From Pseudomaricurvus sp033283335 (GTDB taxonomy: Bacteria; Pseudomonadota; Gammaproteobacteria; Pseudomonadales; Cellvibrionaceae), in the NCBI GenBank assembly GCA_033283335.1, contig JAWMQP010000001.1, forward strand, positions 1 through 64,000: 64,000 bases of DNA, given 5' to 3'. Below the pieces are notes generated by a model. It was not told the origin of the DNA. It searched no databases and worked only from the letters and a program-made list of their open reading frames with translations. Below are positions 33,574 through 41,697 of the stretch, in pieces (within the stretch, counting starts at the first letter, position 1; every line of letters begins with the position of its first letter). The translations under genes and the position numbers were made by a program.

Positions 33574-35031
33574 GCCCTGCAGCAGCAAGGTGACTGTCTC
33601 GGCGGCATCATCGGCTTGTGTGATGGCACTGATGACCGCTGTGGAGCCCACTCCGCACTGCCGCACTGTATTGATGTTATTCGCGTCGATACCGCCAATG
33701 GCCACCAGGGGAAAATGTGGGCTGAGTATCTCGGCCCAGCTGCGCAGGTTGTCCAGCCCAATGGTTTTCACGCTCTTGGTGGCGGTTGGGAACACTGAGC
33801 CCAGTGCAATGTAGCTGGGTTGCAGGCGGGCCGCTCGCAACCACTCGTATTCGCTGTGAGCGCTCAAGCCCAATCGCAGTCCACTGGACCGCAAGCTGTC
33901 CAGGCACGCTTCGTTCAGATCCTCCTGTCCCAAATGCACGCCGTAGGCCTTATGCTGTATGGCCAGCTGCCAGTGATCATTGATAAACAACCGGGCCTGG
34001 TAGCGCTCGCCAAGGTCCACAGCGGCCTGAATGCCGTTGTTGAGTTGATCCACTGAATCGATGTCTTTAAGACGCAACTGTAAGGTTTTTACACCCAGCT
34101 CCAGCAGTCTCTGCAGCCAGTCCAGGGAATCCACAATGGGATAGAGACCCAGCTCATGGGTATCGCAGCTGGCAAATGGGACCGGGTTGGCAATCTGCGG
34201 CTCAGGTGAAGGCGTTGGGAAGTCACTCAACTGTTTTGGCCAGCCGCCATTGGCCAGCAGTCCGGGGCCATGGCCGACAGCAAAGCCGGCTTGAATGCCC
34301 TGTTGAACATAGGCGCTGGCCAGCACCACCGCATCCAGGGTCGATTTACCCTGAGCCATAAAGCTGGCGATGGCCGATGCGAGGGTGCAGCCTGTGCCGC
34401 GGGTATGCTGGCTGTTTTGACGAGTCTGCCGAAGCCAGAGCTGTTGCTGACCATCATCGTAGTAGTCAAACAGATAGTCCGTGGGGGGATGTTGGTGGCC
34501 GCCTTTGATCAAAACCGTTTTAGCCCCCTGTTGGCGCAGCCGTTGTGCGGCGGCGGCGATGTCGTCATGACTGAGTAAACGCATGCCGGTAAGTAGTTCA
34601 GCTTCTGGCAGGTTGGGGGTTATCACGCTGGCATGGGCAAGCAGTTGGGGGTAGGCTTCTAGAACCTCTTGTTTACTGAAGTCACAACCAGAACTGGAGG
34701 CCAGCACTGGATCGACAATCAATGGACACCCCAGTGCTTCAGCCAGTTTTAGCGTTTGATCCATTTGCCTTTTCGATAACAACAGCCCGGTTTTAATCGC
34801 GTCGGGTCTGACATCCTCTTGTAGAGCCTGAATCTGGGCGGTAAACAATTCGTCGCTGGTGGCTTCGACTTGCAGAACCCTGAGGGAGTTTTGTGCGGTC
34901 AGGCCACTGATAATCCCCACCCCGTGACAGTCGAGATCCTGGATCACCCGTAAATCGCATTGGTGGCCGGCGTGGGCGCTGTTGTCCGACGCGGAGATGG
35001 CGCAGACAATGGGTTTACGGCTTTTGCTCAT
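33571..35031 (-). CDS. thiDE: ThiD-ThiE fusion (HMP/HMP-P kinase and thiamine phosphate synthase)
   Basis: A 486-residue bifunctional enzyme. Residues about 1-270 are a ThiD-type kinase (ITPNLPEAELLTGM; catalytic-region RGTGCTLASAIASF). Residues about 290-486 are ThiE (LQLRLKD, RLFINDHW, GVHLGQEDL, ALGSVFPTATK, VAIGGIDANNI). Together they phosphorylate the pyrimidine and couple it to the thiazole, giving thiamine phosphate. The ThiD N-terminus reads SASDNSAHAGHQCD where most family members have a Gly-rich SDPSGGAGIQAD. It overlaps thiG by four bases and is the last gene of the thiC operon. Confidence 0.94.
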   Translation of the reverse strand: MSKSRKPIVCAISASDNSAHAGHQCDLRVIQDLDCHGVGIISGLTAQNSLRVLQVEATSDELFTAQIQALQEDVRPDAIKTGLLLSKRQMDQTLKLAEALGCPLIVDPVLASSSGCDFSKQEVLEAYPQLLAHASVITPNLPEAELLTGMRLLSHDDIAAAAQRLRQQGAKTVLIKGGHQHPPTDYLFDYYDDGQQQLWLRQTRQNSQHTRGTGCTLASAIASFMAQGKSTLDAVVLASAYVQQGIQAGFAVGHGPGLLANGGWPKQLSDFPTPSPEPQIANPVPFASCDTHELGLYPIVDSLDWLQRLLELGVKTLQLRLKDIDSVDQLNNGIQAAVDLGERYQARLFINDHWQLAIQHKAYGVHLGQEDLNEACLDSLRSSGLRLGLSAHSEYEWLRAARLQPSYIALGSVFPTATKSVKTIGLDNLRSWAEILSPHFPLVAIGGIDANNINTVRQCGVGSTAVISAITQADDAAETVTLLLQG

Positions 35032-35819
35032 GATTGATGCCAGAAAGGTTGACCGAGTGTGGGGGTGGAGGGGGATGCCGTCTGGCTTTTTTCGATCAGA
35101 CCGGCCAGGTAGGCTTCCCGTCCTGCGTCAATAGCGCTGGCAAATGCGCTGGCCATACGAGCTGGATTATGGGCTTTGGCCACAGCAGTATTCAGCAAAA
35201 TACCGTCGTATCCCATTTCCATGGCTTCCGCAGCCTGTGAGGGGGCACCGAGTCCGGCATCCACAATCAGCGGTACCTGGGGCAGCCGCTCTCTGAGAGT
35301 GCGCAGGTTATAGCGATTGAGCAGCCCCTGGCCGGTGCCAATGGGAGCGCCCCAGGGCATCAGTACTTCGCAGCCGACATCGAGAAGTCGTTGGGCCAAT
35401 ACCAGGTCGTCGGTGGTGTAGGGCAGGACTTTGAAACCGCGTTTTACCAGTTCGGCGGCTGCCTCCACTAACCCGAACGGGCAGGGTTGCAGGTTGTAAT
35501 CGTCGCCGACCACTTCCAGTTTGAGCCAGTCGGTAGCAAAAATTTCACGGCTCATCTCAGCGAGGTTGATGGCTTCTTTGGGGGTTTTACAGCCGGCGGT
35601 GTTGGGCAGCAGGCGACAGCCGGATTCGCGGATGCAGTCCCAGAAGGTGTTGTCCGCACTCTGTTGCGGATTTTGCCGGCGCAGGGACAGGGTTACCAGG
35701 CTGGTACCAGCGGCCTTTATGCTGTCGAGCATGACCTGAGGAGAGGGGTAGAGGGCCGTCCCCAGGATAAAACGACTTTGCAGTGTTTCACCGTAGAGTG
35801 TGAAGTTTGAACGTTGCAT
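35028..35819 (-). CDS. thiG: Thiazole synthase
   Basis: A 263-residue enzyme that forms the thiazole phosphate ring from DXP, dehydroglycine and ThiS thiocarboxylate. The ATG at 35819 (MQRSNFTLYG) matches the family start; the frame upstream runs into an intergenic repeat. ILGTALYPSP, NTAGCKTPKEAI, KLEVVGDD and the C-terminal VDAGLGAPSQAAEAMEMG are characteristic. It follows thiS after a 177-bp spacer and overlaps thiDE by four bases. Confidence 0.96.
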   Translation of the reverse strand: MQRSNFTLYGETLQSRFILGTALYPSPQVMLDSIKAAGTSLVTLSLRRQNPQQSADNTFWDCIRESGCRLLPNTAGCKTPKEAINLAEMSREIFATDWLKLEVVGDDYNLQPCPFGLVEAAAELVKRGFKVLPYTTDDLVLAQRLLDVGCEVLMPWGAPIGTGQGLLNRYNLRTLRERLPQVPLIVDAGLGAPSQAAEAMEMGYDGILLNTAVAKAHNPARMASAFASAIDAGREAYLAGLIEKSQTASPSTPTLGQPFWHQS

Positions 35820-35871
35820 GCTTCTTGTCTCTGCTGTAAAAAGGGTTACTTCCGGGGTGGGTGCCAGGTGC

Positions 35872-35970
35872 GAGCTCTGTGTCCTCTGTCCCGACACGCT
35901 GTAAACCCATCCATGGGAGCTCGACGGCAGCATCCATGCTGCCGACGGTCGTGACAGAGAACACAGCGCT
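35872..35970. repeat. Nested palindromic element between thiS and thiG
   Basis: Outer arms of about 18 bp (AGCTCTGTGTCCTCTGTC on the left; its near complement at about 35953-35970, two mismatches) enclose a CCCATCCATGGGA half and a perfect stem CGGCAGCAT/ATGCTGCCG (35925-35944). The whole 99-bp piece looks like a dispersed REP/MITE-type element or an mRNA hairpin. Only one copy is in this window. Confidence 0.6.
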
Positions 35971-35996
35971 CACACCTACAAACTTGTGCAGTTAAA

Positions 35997-36200
35997 TCAT
36001 CCCCCGCCGACGGGTTTAACCAAATCAATCTGGTCCCTATCGTTCAATTGAAACGTGTCGTATTGACTGCGCGGCACAAACTCTCCATTCACGGCAATGG
36101 CAAACCGGCCGCTGTCCTCTTGCCAGTGCTCCAAGGCTTGTTGTAACGACATGGGTTTGTCCAGTTGTCTGGAGGTGTTGTTCAGGCTGATGATTAACAT
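35997..36200 (-). CDS. thiS: Sulfur carrier protein ThiS
   Basis: A 67-residue ubiquitin-like protein ending in VGGG; the terminal Gly-Gly is adenylated and thiocarboxylated to donate sulfur to ThiG. AIAVNGEFVPRSQYDTF is the family core. Its start overlaps the thiO end by seven bases. Confidence 0.94.
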   Translation of the reverse strand: MLIISLNNTSRQLDKPMSLQQALEHWQEDSGRFAIAVNGEFVPRSQYDTFQLNDRDQIDLVKPVGGG

Positions 36201-37294
36201 GCTAGTGAGTCGCCAAGCAGGGAGTGAGTGAAAGCATTGTCCGGTGCTCGTTCCACAAGGCCAACCAGAGTCTCGACCATTATCGGAGCCAATAAGTAAC
36301 CATGTCGATAGAGGCCGTTAGCGCGCAGCAAGCCATGCTGATGTTGAATGTGCGGTAGGTTGTCTTGCAGGGCGGGTCGCAGGTTGACGTCGGTTTCGAG
36401 AATACGCGCTTCTGCAAAGGCAGGGTTCAGGGCGTAGAGTGCGCTGGTCAGTTCCAGAGTTGAGCGCACGCTAATGGGGGAGCAATCCTCGGATTCGATT
36501 TCCGTCGCCCCAATAATGAACTGCTGTCCTGGTTTTGGCACCACATACAGTTTGTATTTTGGGTGCATAAAGCGAACGGGGTGGTTGAGGCTGACTTCGG
36601 GGGTTTCGACCCACAGGACTTCGCCGCGGACTCCGCGCAATTTAGCAAGTTCCGGTTTGGCGCCCATGCCACGACAATCGATAGCCCAGTCAAATTGATA
36701 GCGATCCTTGTCGGTGGTAATGGTGCCTGGGCTTATCTTTTCAACGCGTTGGTGATCGTGCAGTTTCACCGGCAGTTGTTGCAAAGTTTCTATTAACAGG
36801 TCTAAAAACTGACGGTTATCCAGGTAGGCCTCATTGGGCAGGTACAGGGCTCGTTGAAAGCCCGCTAGATCCGGTTCACGCTCGACAATGTCCCACTGAT
36901 CCAGCCAGCCACAGGGCGCTGATGAATCATGCGCGAAGGTGTTACCGAGCTGAAAGCGCAATTTGTCGGAAAATTGGCGCAACAACCCCAGATCCTGTTG
37001 GTGAGCCACGACCAGGGAGCCGGTCTGCCGGTAGAGCTCGGGGCGGTTGAGTTCCTGCACCCACTGACGCCACAAAGGTAGGCCCGCCAAGCCCATCTCA
37101 AAAATCAATCGTTCGCTGTCGACCAATTCCGATAGCGGGGAAATCATGGCAGCCGCTGTGCGGGCGGCGCCTGCACAGTGACGGAAGGAGCCGGCTTCAA
37201 ACAGGCTGACACGGTGACCGTTACGGGCCAGGCGCCAGGCGCAAAGTCGCCCGAGTAGACCGCCGCCAGCAATACCAATGGTGTAGGTGCTCAT
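36194..37294 (-). CDS. thiO: Glycine oxidase ThiO
   Basis: A 366-residue FAD-dependent amine oxidase (DAO family). The N-terminal Rossmann motif is GIAGGGLLGRLCAWRLA; later blocks include GVRGEVLWVE, FIIGATEIES and the C-terminal RHGYLLAPI that contacts FAD. In thiamine synthesis it oxidises glycine to dehydroglycine for ThiG, the aerobic alternative to ThiH. This function is inferred from context between thiC and thiS. It starts 10 bp after thiC. Confidence 0.92.
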   Translation of the reverse strand: MSTYTIGIAGGGLLGRLCAWRLARNGHRVSLFEAGSFRHCAGAARTAAAMISPLSELVDSERLIFEMGLAGLPLWRQWVQELNRPELYRQTGSLVVAHQQDLGLLRQFSDKLRFQLGNTFAHDSSAPCGWLDQWDIVEREPDLAGFQRALYLPNEAYLDNRQFLDLLIETLQQLPVKLHDHQRVEKISPGTITTDKDRYQFDWAIDCRGMGAKPELAKLRGVRGEVLWVETPEVSLNHPVRFMHPKYKLYVVPKPGQQFIIGATEIESEDCSPISVRSTLELTSALYALNPAFAEARILETDVNLRPALQDNLPHIQHQHGLLRANGLYRHGYLLAPIMVETLVGLVERAPDNAFTHSLLGDSLAC

Positions 37295-37304
37295 GCTTCA
37301 GCCA

Positions 37305-39167
37305 TCACACTTCTTTGTAGAGCTCGCTGCCCATGTCTTTAAACTGCTGGGACATGGCCCGCATACCTTCTTCAGTGGCGGCATAATCACGGACTTCCTG
37401 AGTGATCTTCATAGAGCAGAATTTCGGTCCGCACATGGAGCAGAAGTGCGCCACCTTGGCGGAATCCTTGGGCAGGGTCTCGTCGTGAAATGCCCGCGCC
37501 GTATCCGGATCCAGGCTGAGGTTGAACTGGTCTTCCCAGCGGAATTCAAAGCGGGCCTTGGACAGGGCGTTATCGCGAACCTGAGCGCCGGGCATACCTT
37601 TTGCCAGATCGCCGGCGTGTGCGGCTATCTTGTAGGTAATGATGCCCTGTTTAACGTCTTCGCGGTTGGGCAGGCCCAGGTGTTCTTTGGGGGTAACGTA
37701 GCACAGCATGGCGCAACCGAACCAGCCGATCATGGCGGCACCAATACCCGAGGAGAAATGATCGTAGCCGGGACTGATGTCGGTGATCAGCGGGCCCAGG
37801 GTGTAGAAAGGTGCTTCGTGACAGTGTTTCAGTTGCTCGTCCATGTTCTCTTTGACCATGTGCATGGGCACATGGCCAGGGCCTTCAATCATTACCTGAA
37901 CGTCGTGCTTCCAGGCGATTTTGGTCAGTTCACCCAGGGTGCGCAATTCTGAAAACTGGGCTTCATCGTTGGCGTCTTGTAAGCAGCCAGGACGCAGACC
38001 GTCACCCAGTGAAAAGGAGACATCGTAAGCTTTCATGATTTCGCAGATGTCTTCAAAGTGGGTGTAGAGGAAGTTTTCCTGATGGTGCGCGAGACACCAT
38101 TTGGCCATGATAGAGCCGCCGCGAGACACAATGCCGGTCAAGCGCTTGGCCGTCATAGGTACATATCGCAGTAAAACACCCGCGTGAATGGTGAAATAAT
38201 CCACCCCTTGTTCGGCCTGTTCAATCAAAGTGTCGCGAAAAATTTCCCAGGTCAGGTCTTCGGCAACACCGTCGACTTTTTCCAGCGCCTGGTAGATGGG
38301 CACGGTACCTATGGGCACCGAAGCGTTGCGCAAAATCCACTCGCGGGTTTCATGGATGTGCTTGCCGGTGGACAGGTCCATCACCGTATCCGCGCCCCAG
38401 CGTGTGCCCCACACCAGCTTTTCCACTTCTTCTTCGATGGAGGAGGTAACAGCGGAGTTGCCAATATTGCCGTTGATCTTGATGTGGAAGTTGCGGCCGA
38501 TGATCATCGGCTCCAGTTCCGGGTGATTGATGTTGGCCGGGATAATGGCGCGACCTTCAGCCACTTCACGGCGGACAAATTCCGGCGTGATGTCGTTGGT
38601 CATATTGGCGCCCCAGGTTTGGCCTGGGTGCTGCTGTTGAATCACGCTATCCTGCTGCAACTGAGCGCGGGCGATGTTTTCCCGAATGGCGATGTATTCC
38701 ATTTCCGGGGTGATCATGCCTCGGCGAGCGTAGTGGAGCTGAGTGACATTGCGTCCGCTTTGAGCAATACGAGGTTCGTGATGGCCGTTAAAACGCAGGT
38801 TTTCCAGCGCAATATTCTGTTCGCGTATCTGGGTGTATTTGGAGCTGGGGTTGGTCAGCACTTCCGTGTCATTGCGCTCCAGAATCCACTGTTGCCGCAT
38901 TTTGGGCAAGCCTTTACGTACATCGATCTCGATGTTGGGGTCGGTGTAGGGGCCTGAAGTATCGTAGATGCGAATCGAAGGGTTTGCTTCCTTGCTGCCA
39001 TCTTGCAACAGGGTCGGGGACAAACTGATTTCACGCATGGGCACCTGGATATCAGGACGTGTGCCTTCCAGGTAAATTTTGCGTGAAGCAGGAAAGGGGG
39101 CTGTGGATATGGCATCGACCTGAGCGGTTTCACTCAATTTGGATGCTTGGTTGGCCAGTGTTGTCAT
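37305..39167 (-). CDS. thiC: Phosphomethylpyrimidine synthase ThiC
   Basis: A 620-residue radical-SAM enzyme that converts AIR to hydroxymethylpyrimidine phosphate. Conserved sections: ARRGMITPEMEYIAIRE, the central barrel (TIHAGVLLRY, SLGDGLRPG, EGPGHVPMH) and the C-terminal cluster motif CSMCGPKFCSM. Length is normal for the family. A TPP riboswitch and a hairpin covering the ribosome binding site precede the gene. Confidence 0.98.
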   Translation of the reverse strand: MTTLANQASKLSETAQVDAISTAPFPASRKIYLEGTRPDIQVPMREISLSPTLLQDGSKEANPSIRIYDTSGPYTDPNIEIDVRKGLPKMRQQWILERNDTEVLTNPSSKYTQIREQNIALENLRFNGHHEPRIAQSGRNVTQLHYARRGMITPEMEYIAIRENIARAQLQQDSVIQQQHPGQTWGANMTNDITPEFVRREVAEGRAIIPANINHPELEPMIIGRNFHIKINGNIGNSAVTSSIEEEVEKLVWGTRWGADTVMDLSTGKHIHETREWILRNASVPIGTVPIYQALEKVDGVAEDLTWEIFRDTLIEQAEQGVDYFTIHAGVLLRYVPMTAKRLTGIVSRGGSIMAKWCLAHHQENFLYTHFEDICEIMKAYDVSFSLGDGLRPGCLQDANDEAQFSELRTLGELTKIAWKHDVQVMIEGPGHVPMHMVKENMDEQLKHCHEAPFYTLGPLITDISPGYDHFSSGIGAAMIGWFGCAMLCYVTPKEHLGLPNREDVKQGIITYKIAAHAGDLAKGMPGAQVRDNALSKARFEFRWEDQFNLSLDPDTARAFHDETLPKDSAKVAHFCSMCGPKFCSMKITQEVRDYAATEEGMRAMSQQFKDMGSELYKEV

Positions 39168-39174
39168 GGTGAAT

Positions 39175-39209
39175 CCCCGTCGTTGTTTTTTATTAAAAAA
39201 ACGTCGGGG
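39175..39209 (-). promoter_or_regulatory. Hairpin covering thiC ribosome binding site
   Basis: On the transcript, CCCCGACG pairs (one mismatch) with CGACGGGG, and the intervening T and A runs extend the stem. The GGGGA that would serve as Shine-Dalgarno sequence is in the 3' arm, eight bases from the ATG. This fits a riboswitch that acts on translation. Confidence 0.6.
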
Positions 39210-39282
39210 TGGCTGCGACCAACTTTCGCCTCAAGGTTCTATCCCTGGCGCATTTTTCAGCAGGGAAGGAGGCAAATAACTT

Positions 39283-39379
39283 GATTCCTACGCAGGTGCT
39301 AACCTGATCAGGTGCAGCGGGTTTCCATGCTTTCTGGATCTCAGCCAATGGCAATGTTGCCATCGGCACCCCGACAAGT
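39283..39379 (-). ncRNA. TPP riboswitch (THI element) of thiC operon
   Basis: Read on the minus strand the leader contains the conserved blocks TCGGGGTGCC, GGCTGAGA, ACCCGCTGCACCTGATCAG and GCGTAGGAA in the right order. An additional ATGGCAA/TTGCCAT stem fits the optional P3a. It lies about 115 bases before thiC. Thiamine pyrophosphate binding should lower expression of thiC-thiO-thiS-thiG-thiDE. Bases 39380-39484 beyond it hold nothing I recognise. Confidence 0.95.
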
Positions 39380-39484
39380 GGTGCTCAGACTAAACCAGTT
39401 GTGTTTCAGGTGGCAAGTGTTTTGATGAAAATAATTGACTGCTGGCGCAGTCGGTTGTTGATCTCAGCAGGGCAGTAGTCGCAT

Positions 39485-40339
39485 TCAAAATGCGAGCAAC
39501 TGTAGCAATCGCGCCTCACACCCTTGACGCAGATGGGGTTGTTTTAAGCTCAGCCAGAGCCATTCCACCAGCCGTACAACCAATTGGAATTCTGTTAAGG
39601 CAGCCAGGTGATTCTGGTAGCTTTGTGGTTGTAGCCGCCAGTAAGCATCGGAAAGTTGTTGGCGTTGTCGGTCGTCCAAAGCAAAAAATTCCACCAGGGT
39701 AGCCAGCTCAAAATAGGGGGAGTTGAAGCAGGCGTACTCCCAATCGATAAAGGTGAATCCGTCTGTATGGCAAAATATATTGGCCGGGTTTAAATCGTTA
39801 TGGCAGAGACATTGTTCCGGATAATTTTCCAGAGTCTTCGCCAATTGCTGTCGACATTCTAAATACAAAGCCTGGTCTTGTGTCGATGAAGCTTGTTGTA
39901 ACTGGATTTCACGCCAGTAGGAATCGCAGTGACCCAGCAGGTCAAACGTTGGCAAGGCTATGGGCAGCTCATGCAATGTTTTGAGGGACTGGCACAACCC
40001 TTCCAGGTCATTCATAGGCATCCAGTGTTGACCGTGAATAAACTCCGTTACCAGGGTGAATTCATCATTCCAGAGTATTCTTGGAGCCAGTGAGGGATGG
40101 GCTGTGTTTGCCGCAGCTTTCATGGCTTGCAGTTCCCATTCCCTGGCCATGGCAAGGGCTCGGCTTTGGGGATCCTCTAGCCGCAACACCAGTTTCTGGC
40201 CGCCGGCATCCAGCAGATAGCTGTTGTGGCTGAGGCCACCATCCAGTTGATCTACCAGTAGAGGCGGCTTGGAAAGTGTTGCTGACCATTCTTGCCAAGA
40301 GGCCAGCGCGGTTTGCAGTCGGGTAACGATGTCGTTCAT
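39485..40339 (-). CDS. APH/choline kinase-fold kinase, probable thiamine kinase
   Basis: A 284-residue protein from the ATG at 40339, which overlaps the pnuC-like stop by four bases; the frame further upstream is a shadow. CHNDLNPANIF is the catalytic loop and FIDWEYACFNSPYFELA the metal-binding segment of the aminoglycoside phosphotransferase/choline kinase fold. E. coli thiamine kinase ThiK has this fold. Because it follows a thiamine transporter gene, I infer that it phosphorylates imported thiamine; choline or another alcohol remains possible. Confidence 0.78.
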   Translation of the reverse strand: MNDIVTRLQTALASWQEWSATLSKPPLLVDQLDGGLSHNSYLLDAGGQKLVLRLEDPQSRALAMAREWELQAMKAAANTAHPSLAPRILWNDEFTLVTEFIHGQHWMPMNDLEGLCQSLKTLHELPIALPTFDLLGHCDSYWREIQLQQASSTQDQALYLECRQQLAKTLENYPEQCLCHNDLNPANIFCHTDGFTFIDWEYACFNSPYFELATLVEFFALDDRQRQQLSDAYWRLQPQSYQNHLAALTEFQLVVRLVEWLWLSLKQPHLRQGCEARLLQLLAF

Positions 40340-40980
40340 GTGCTGATAGAAGGCACTGGTTGTTGCTCTCGCCATTGGCGCTGCCAGTTGAAAAAGCCAA
40401 ACACACAAATCACCAGATACACCGCAAACAGCAGGGCGGTGAGATAGAGTTCTCGGTCGAAGTACAGCAGGATGGAAACACTGTCGATCACCAGCCAATA
40501 GAGCCAATTTTCCAGTATTTTCCGAGTAACCATCCAGGTGGTGAGAATGCTGCCCCAGGTGGTGAATGAGTCCACATAGGGCCAGGCGGCGGAACTGTTA
40601 TTGGCCAGTAAAAATCCACTCACCAGAGAAGCGATCAGTATGCCACCGATGGCCACGACGTGTTGATGCAGGCTCCAGTTGTGGATGTGAACGCCGTGAT
40701 GATCCGCTGCGCCAAATTTCCACTGGTACCAGCCATATACAGCCATCACCAGGTAATACACCTGCAGGCCGGATTCCATTAATAGACTGACATCCCAGAA
40801 CAGGAACAGGTAGATAGCGGTGCTGATAAAAGCGGCGTACCAGCACCATAGGCTTTCCTTCATGGCCAGCAACAGATAGGCGATGGCCAGGATCACGGCA
40901 ATCACTTCCCAGCCGGACATGGATTGCGCTGTTTCGATCAGGGCCTTGGTGAAGCTGGTTGGTGAATTTGAATCCAGCAT
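40336..40980 (-). CDS. PnuC-family transporter, probable thiamine uptake (PnuT)
   Basis: A 214-residue inner-membrane protein with about seven hydrophobic segments. The family motif W-x-x-W appears in YGWYQWKFG; LVIDSVSILLYFDRELYLTALLFAVYL is typical of the C-terminal half. PnuC relatives carry nicotinamide riboside, riboflavin or thiamine. Thiamine is inferred here because the gene lies with a TPP-riboswitch-controlled receptor and a putative thiamine kinase. The ATG at 40980 is preferred, as earlier Met codons fall inside a repeat element. Confidence 0.82.
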   Translation of the reverse strand: MLDSNSPTSFTKALIETAQSMSGWEVIAVILAIAYLLLAMKESLWCWYAAFISTAIYLFLFWDVSLLMESGLQVYYLVMAVYGWYQWKFGAADHHGVHIHNWSLHQHVVAIGGILIASLVSGFLLANNSSAAWPYVDSFTTWGSILTTWMVTRKILENWLYWLVIDSVSILLYFDRELYLTALLFAVYLVICVFGFFNWQRQWREQQPVPSIST

Positions 40981-41006
40981 AAAAATACTATTGTTCTCGT
41001 TGATCG

Positions 41007-41416
41007 TCATTGCGAGCGGAGCGTGGCAATCCATTTTTGGCAAAATATTGGGGTAAAAGCCAGTGTGTTCGGTCTGGCAAAGTGCTAATCATGGATTGCT
41101 TCGTCACGTTGTTCCTCGCAATGACGGTGTCAAAGTACTGTAGGTTTCATGTCATTGCGAGCGCAGCTTAGCAATCCATGTTTGGAAAAATATTGGGGTA
41201 AAAGCCAGTGTGTTCGGTCTGGCAAAGTGCTAATTATGGATTGCTTCGTCACGTTGTTCCTCGCAATGACGGTGTCAAAGTACTGTAGGTTTCATGTCAT
41301 TGCGAGCGCAGCGTGGCAATCCATGTTTGGCACAATGTTGGGGGATAAGCCAGGGTGTTCGGTCTGGCAAAGTGCTAATTATGGATTGCTTCGTCGCCTT
41401 GCTCCGCGCAATGACG
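41007..41416. repeat. Three tandem 145-bp repeat units with palindromic ends
   Basis: Units start at 41007, 41151 and 41296 and each runs from TCATTGCGAGCG to CGCAATGACG, whose ends are complementary; the internal ATGGATTGCTTCGTC also complements the left end. Units A and B are almost identical; C is diverged at its right end. They fill most of the 454-bp gap (40981-41434) between the thiamine-binding protein gene and the transporter gene. Related units occur at 57156-57249 and 58842-59168. Confidence 0.9.
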
Positions 41417-41434
41417 GTTTTCAGGTTTGTGAAA

Positions 41435-41683
41435 TTATAACGCGGAATAACCCGGCAGGAACTTGGTGACAAAAATCCCCATGCCATGTTTTTCCCGATA
41501 CGCCTTCATCTCGACTTTAAGGATGTCCATCACTCGATCAAACTCGCCCATCACCACCGTGGAAGTGGGAAAGGTTTGTATCTGGATATCCTCGTACTGA
41601 TTCAACTGAGCAATAAAGTCCAGAATTGGCGGGACAAAGTCTTCGTTGTTAGGGTAGAGACTGATATCGACACTGAGTTGCAT
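41435..41683 (-). CDS. YkoF/MTH1187-like thiamine-binding protein
   Basis: An 82-residue protein of the small thiamine-binding (YkoF-type) family. MQLSVDISLYPN and the Ser-Thr-x-Val-x-Gly stretch (FPTSTVVMGEFDRVMDIL) match the ferredoxin-like half-domain of that family. There is no signal peptide, so it acts in the cytoplasm if these residues are the whole protein. It begins 14 bp after the TonB receptor gene and so shares its TPP riboswitch. A role in holding or presenting imported thiamine or its pyrimidine is inference. Confidence 0.78.
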   Translation of the reverse strand: MQLSVDISLYPNNEDFVPPILDFIAQLNQYEDIQIQTFPTSTVVMGEFDRVMDILKVEMKAYREKHGMGIFVTKFLPGYSAL

Positions 41684-41697
41684 GGTGACTCCTCTAA

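Noticed and set aside
41007..41416. CRISPR array
   Set aside because: The units are 145 bp, nearly identical throughout and have no variable spacers; no cas genes are in the window.
41149..41469. Open frame over the 145-bp repeats
   Set aside because: It is a translation of the palindromic repeat and contains duplicated blocks at repeat spacing.
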